NCBI GenBank assembly: GCA_902363445.1 | Contig: CABJAB010000005.1 | Coordinates: 360,669 to 424,668, forward strand | DNA: 64,000 bases | Direction: 5' to 3' | Source: Lachnospiraceae bacterium | GTDB lineage: Bacteria > Bacillota > Clostridia > Lachnospirales > Lachnospiraceae | Shown here: piece by piece, positions 62,287 through 64,000 of the stretch | Layout of the letters: every line of letters begins with the position of its first letter | Numbering within the stretch: the first letter of the stretch is position 1 | Made by a program: the position numbers and the translations under genes | Notes under the pieces: generated by a model | What the model was told of the DNA's origin: nothing | Database searches by the model: none | Seen by the model: the letters and a program-made list of their open reading frames with translations, nothing else

Positions 62287-63017
62287 ACTATATAGCCGAA
62301 ATGAAAGCGTTTTACGATAGGCTCGAACTAAACCCGCAGCCCGCCCCTGTGATCGCCTTATGGCATGCGCTGATGTCCATAGCGAATAAGGCAGGGTGGC
62401 CAGATATGTTTACGGTAGCCTCATCAGTCCTTGGCCTTCGGGCTGGATTAAACGCCCAGGCGATCAAGAGAGCCAGGAACCAGTTGGCACAGAATGGCTA
62501 CATAACCTGGCAGCCACGTGGCGGGAACTTATCCGCCATGTACCACATCCAATCCCTTGTGGTACAAAATGATAGTAAAAATGTACCACAGTCTGTACCA
62601 CAAGTTGAACCACAAAGTGTACCACAAGCTGTACCACAAAGTGTACCCATTAATAAACATAAACTAAAACAGATACAAAAGAAAGACTCTTACGAGTCAA
62701 AAGAAAGATTCGTAGCTCCAACGGTTGAAGAGGTCAGAGCGTATTGTGTGAGCCGTGGGAACAGGATAAATCCGGACACGTTCGTGAACTTTTACAGTTC
62801 AAAGGGCTGGATGGTTGGGAAAAATAAGATGAAGGACTGGAAGGCATGTGTGAAAACATGGGAACAGACCGAAAAAGAGAAGAGCAGATCAGGGAAGAAA
62901 AACACTTTTTCTGGCTACGGTTCCCAGCGGGATTACGATGCGGATGCACTGATGATGCAGATCAATGATCTGGCAGACAGGGAGGGGGAGGAAGATGCCA
63001 AAGAAAACCGTGGATGA
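62283..63017 (+). CDS. Phage replication initiation protein with internal iterons
   Basis: 244 residues. The N-terminal ~95 residues are winged-helix-like (MSIANKAGWPDMFTVASSVL, LAQNGYITWQPRGG), followed by a VPQ(S/A/E) tetrapeptide repeat at about 100-121 encoded by the iterons, then a C-terminal domain (EEVRAYCVSRGNRI, WKACVKTWE) like those of DnaD/replisome-organiser phage proteins. By analogy with lambda O it would bind the iterons in its own gene and load the host helicase. Confidence 0.78.
   Translation: MNYIAEMKAFYDRLELNPQPAPVIALWHALMSIANKAGWPDMFTVASSVLGLRAGLNAQAIKRARNQLAQNGYITWQPRGGNLSAMYHIQSLVVQNDSKNVPQSVPQVEPQSVPQAVPQSVPINKHKLKQIQKKDSYESKERFVAPTVEEVRAYCVSRGNRINPDTFVNFYSSKGWMVGKNKMKDWKACVKTWEQTEKEKSRSGKKNTFSGYGSQRDYDADALMMQINDLADREGEEDAKENRG
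62540..62650. repeat. 12-bp iteron array, candidate phage replication origin
   Basis: GTACCACA recurs with exact 12-base spacing at 62583, 62595, 62607 (GAACCACA), 62619, 62631 and 62643 (degenerate). One more copy is at 62540 and an inverted one (TTGTGGTAC) at 62557-62565. AT-rich DNA follows at 62649-62685, suitable for strand opening. Confidence 0.75.
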
Positions 63018-63300
63018 TTATTCAGACAGCATAGATACCTCGATCACAAAAAGGCGGATAAAGGAATCCATCAGCTTGGAAGAGGTACAGATAGCAGCAA
63101 AAGAGTTAAAGTTAGGGGACAAGGTGCCCTTCCAGGTACGGGTCCCTACCATTGACGGAGATGATCTATATACCATGCGGAGTATGGTTGTCACAGTGAA
63201 ATACAAACATCTCTTTGGTGCATATGACCCGGTATCGAAACGGGTACAGTATATGACCTACCGAGAACTTGTGCGGATGAGACGGGGGGCAAAAAATTGA
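62995..63300 (+). CDS. Hypothetical phage protein
   Basis: 101 residues from the Met after GGGAGGGGGAGG. Acidic N terminus, TKRRIKESISLEEVQIAAKE, then a beta-rich end (YTMRSMVVTVKYKHLF, YMTYRELVRM). Unknown family; conserved in style with small phage early proteins. Confidence 0.55.
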   Translation: MPKKTVDDYSDSIDTSITKRRIKESISLEEVQIAAKELKLGDKVPFQVRVPTIDGDDLYTMRSMVVTVKYKHLFGAYDPVSKRVQYMTYRELVRMRRGAKN

Positions 63301-63596
63301 TAGAACGGATCTTGGCTGAGATCGAGGGAGAGAAGGAACGACAAAAGGAAGAATGGTCAACAGGGCAATGCTTTTCCAACACAGAGCAGGTATCTTACAT
63401 ACTGGGGCTGCGAAGGGCCGAGAAGATAATAGCAGAGCATCTCGGGGAGGATATCATACGCTGCCGGGACTGTGAAAACTGGGTGGACCGATTTGCAGGA
63501 TGTACAGACAAAGAGAAATACTGTACTGTTGGCCACTACAAAGTGCCGGCGGGCGGCTATTGCGTATTCGGGAAGAAAAGAAAGAGGACCGTATGA
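63297..63596 (+). CDS. Small Cys-rich phage protein
   Basis: 99 residues, TTG start overlapping the previous stop (TTGA). A helical N terminus (AEIEGEKERQKEEW) and a C-terminal Cys cluster (CRDCENW, GC, YCTVGHY, YCVF), probably zinc-binding. Function unknown. Confidence 0.6.
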   Translation: MIERILAEIEGEKERQKEEWSTGQCFSNTEQVSYILGLRRAEKIIAEHLGEDIIRCRDCENWVDRFAGCTDKEKYCTVGHYKVPAGGYCVFGKKRKRTV

Positions 63597-63796
63597 GCAG
63601 GCCGATCACTGACGCCCAGGCAGCGGAGATACACCGCCTGCGGGATGAAGGATACAGCCCGTACCAGGTGGCGAAGATGACCGGGCACACCATTGAGACA
63701 ATAAACAACCACTGGTACGATCCCGAATATTTGAGATGGATAGAAGGGTTTAAAGACCGTTGGGAGATCATGAGGAAAAGATTGAGAAGAGTATAA
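63593..63796 (+). CDS. Small helix-turn-helix phage protein
   Basis: 67 residues, overlapping the previous gene by four bases. AAEIHRLRDEGYSPYQVAKM then TGHTIETINNHW is a helix-turn-helix of the resolvase/sigma-4 type. May regulate later phage genes. Confidence 0.65.
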   Translation: MSRPITDAQAAEIHRLRDEGYSPYQVAKMTGHTIETINNHWYDPEYLRWIEGFKDRWEIMRKRLRRV

Positions 63797-63802
63797 GCCA
63801 GA

Positions 63803-63843
63803 AAGGAGGCCGGAGCCGCGCGCGCAAAAGGTACCTGGCTCCT
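63803..63843 (+). terminator. Terminator-like hairpin
   Basis: GGAGCC / GGCTCC stem with a 19-base loop that includes GCGCGCGC, followed by only TTTC. Weak. Confidence 0.3.
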
Positions 63844-63852
63844 TTCAAAAAA

Positions 63853-63912
63853 ATGAAAAAGATATGGATTGATCTTATGTCCATTGAAGTCATACCGGGG
63901 GTGATGCCATGA
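63853..63912 (+). other. 19-codon ORF coupled to the next gene
   Basis: Starts MKKIWIDLM and ends in ATGA shared with the next start. It could be a leader peptide; no Shine-Dalgarno at normal distance. Confidence 0.25.
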
Positions 63913-64000
63913 CAAACGGAAATAGAATACGCTACAAAGACAACACCCACCTGGCAGCAGTCATAAAGTGCCCGTACTCGGCAGATAAAAGGCCGTGTGA
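63909..64000 (+). CDS. Phage gene, 3'-truncated by window edge
   Basis: Open from ATG to the right edge (30 codons; begins MTNGNRIRYKDNTHLAAVIK, then CPYSADKRPC). Too short to name. Confidence 0.4.
   Translation, partial: MTNGNRIRYKDNTHLAAVIKCPYSADKRPC

Larger units (their letters stand above)
52212..64000. mobile_element. Prophage/integrative element inserted in tadA (left part)
   Basis: Begins where tadA homology ends (attL near 52209-52217) and continues past the window. Contains a large serine recombinase at the edge, a lysogeny module on the minus strand, a divergent operator region, and early replication/recombination genes on the plus strand. No structural genes are in view, so phage versus satellite cannot be decided. 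Confidence 0.9.

Noticed and set aside
62583..62650. CRISPR-like array
   Set aside because: Exact 12-bp tandem periodicity inside a coding frame without spacers; iterons fit better. No cas genes or other repeat-spacer arrays were found in the window.

Overview
The window looks like a chromosomal segment of a spore-forming, anaerobic Clostridia genome, most likely a gut Lachnospiraceae. Pointers are a FabK-type fatty-acid synthesis operon with a FabT-type control site, cotJ spore-coat genes, spmA, an IclR regulator, a Tad pilus locus and strong AGGAGG ribosome binding sites. The assignment is inferred from gene content and no 16S gene is present.

Layout. 1-4.7 kb: end of rsmI, a 16-cysteine ferredoxin, a large non-coding repeat, an IclR regulator, a HAD phosphatase and an aroE-like dehydrogenase. 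4.7-15.2 kb: one long fatty-acid operon, fabH-acpP-fabK-fabD-fabG-fabF-accB-fabZ-accC-accDA plus a second FabK/NMO-like flavoprotein, with accD and accA fused into one gene. 15.2-19.5 kb: an AT-rich cassette of a small secreted protein, a lipoprotein, two ABC-2 membrane proteins and an ATPase. 19.6-21.9 kb: another ABC ATPase/permease pair. 22.4-29.9 kb: spmA, a solute-binding lipoprotein with a giant hybrid sensor kinase, and a TIGR00300-type protein. 29.9-35.2 kb: an ABC exporter operon divergent from a NarL-type two-component system. 35.3-39.2 kb: a Gld-like ABC operon. 39.4-40.5 kb: cotJA-cotJB-cotJC. 40.5-45.1 kb: gene remnants, GNAT, XRE, a broken peptide deformylase, a P-type ATPase and fabT. 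45.9-49.5 kb: glgB, a GH13 amylase and a DUF2508 gene. 49.6-52.2 kb: start of a Tad pilus locus (prepilin peptidase, tadZ, tadA).

From about 52.21 kb to the right edge the window is a prophage or phage-like integrative element, inserted inside tadA by a large serine recombinase. It has a leftward lysogeny block (integrase, voltage-gated-type K+ channel, ImmA protease, CI-like repressor), a switch region with two divergent promoters and four matching operator half-site pairs, and a rightward early block (Cro-like protein, small membrane proteins, a Tad2/DUF2829-like anti-defence candidate, a frameshifted Gp157, an annealing-type recombinase, a NinB-like protein, a nuclease, and a replication protein whose gene carries 12-bp iterons).

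The most unusual signal outside known genes is a family of long structured-looking repeats at about 1.24-1.97, 21.94-22.25 and 45.21-45.90 kb. Two are about 0.7 kb and one is a shortened version lacking two internal modules. All keep a long closing stem, and each lies beside a copy of a short palindromic repeat that occurs in both orientations. I could not match this family to a known RNA by eye. It is the best candidate here for something undescribed.
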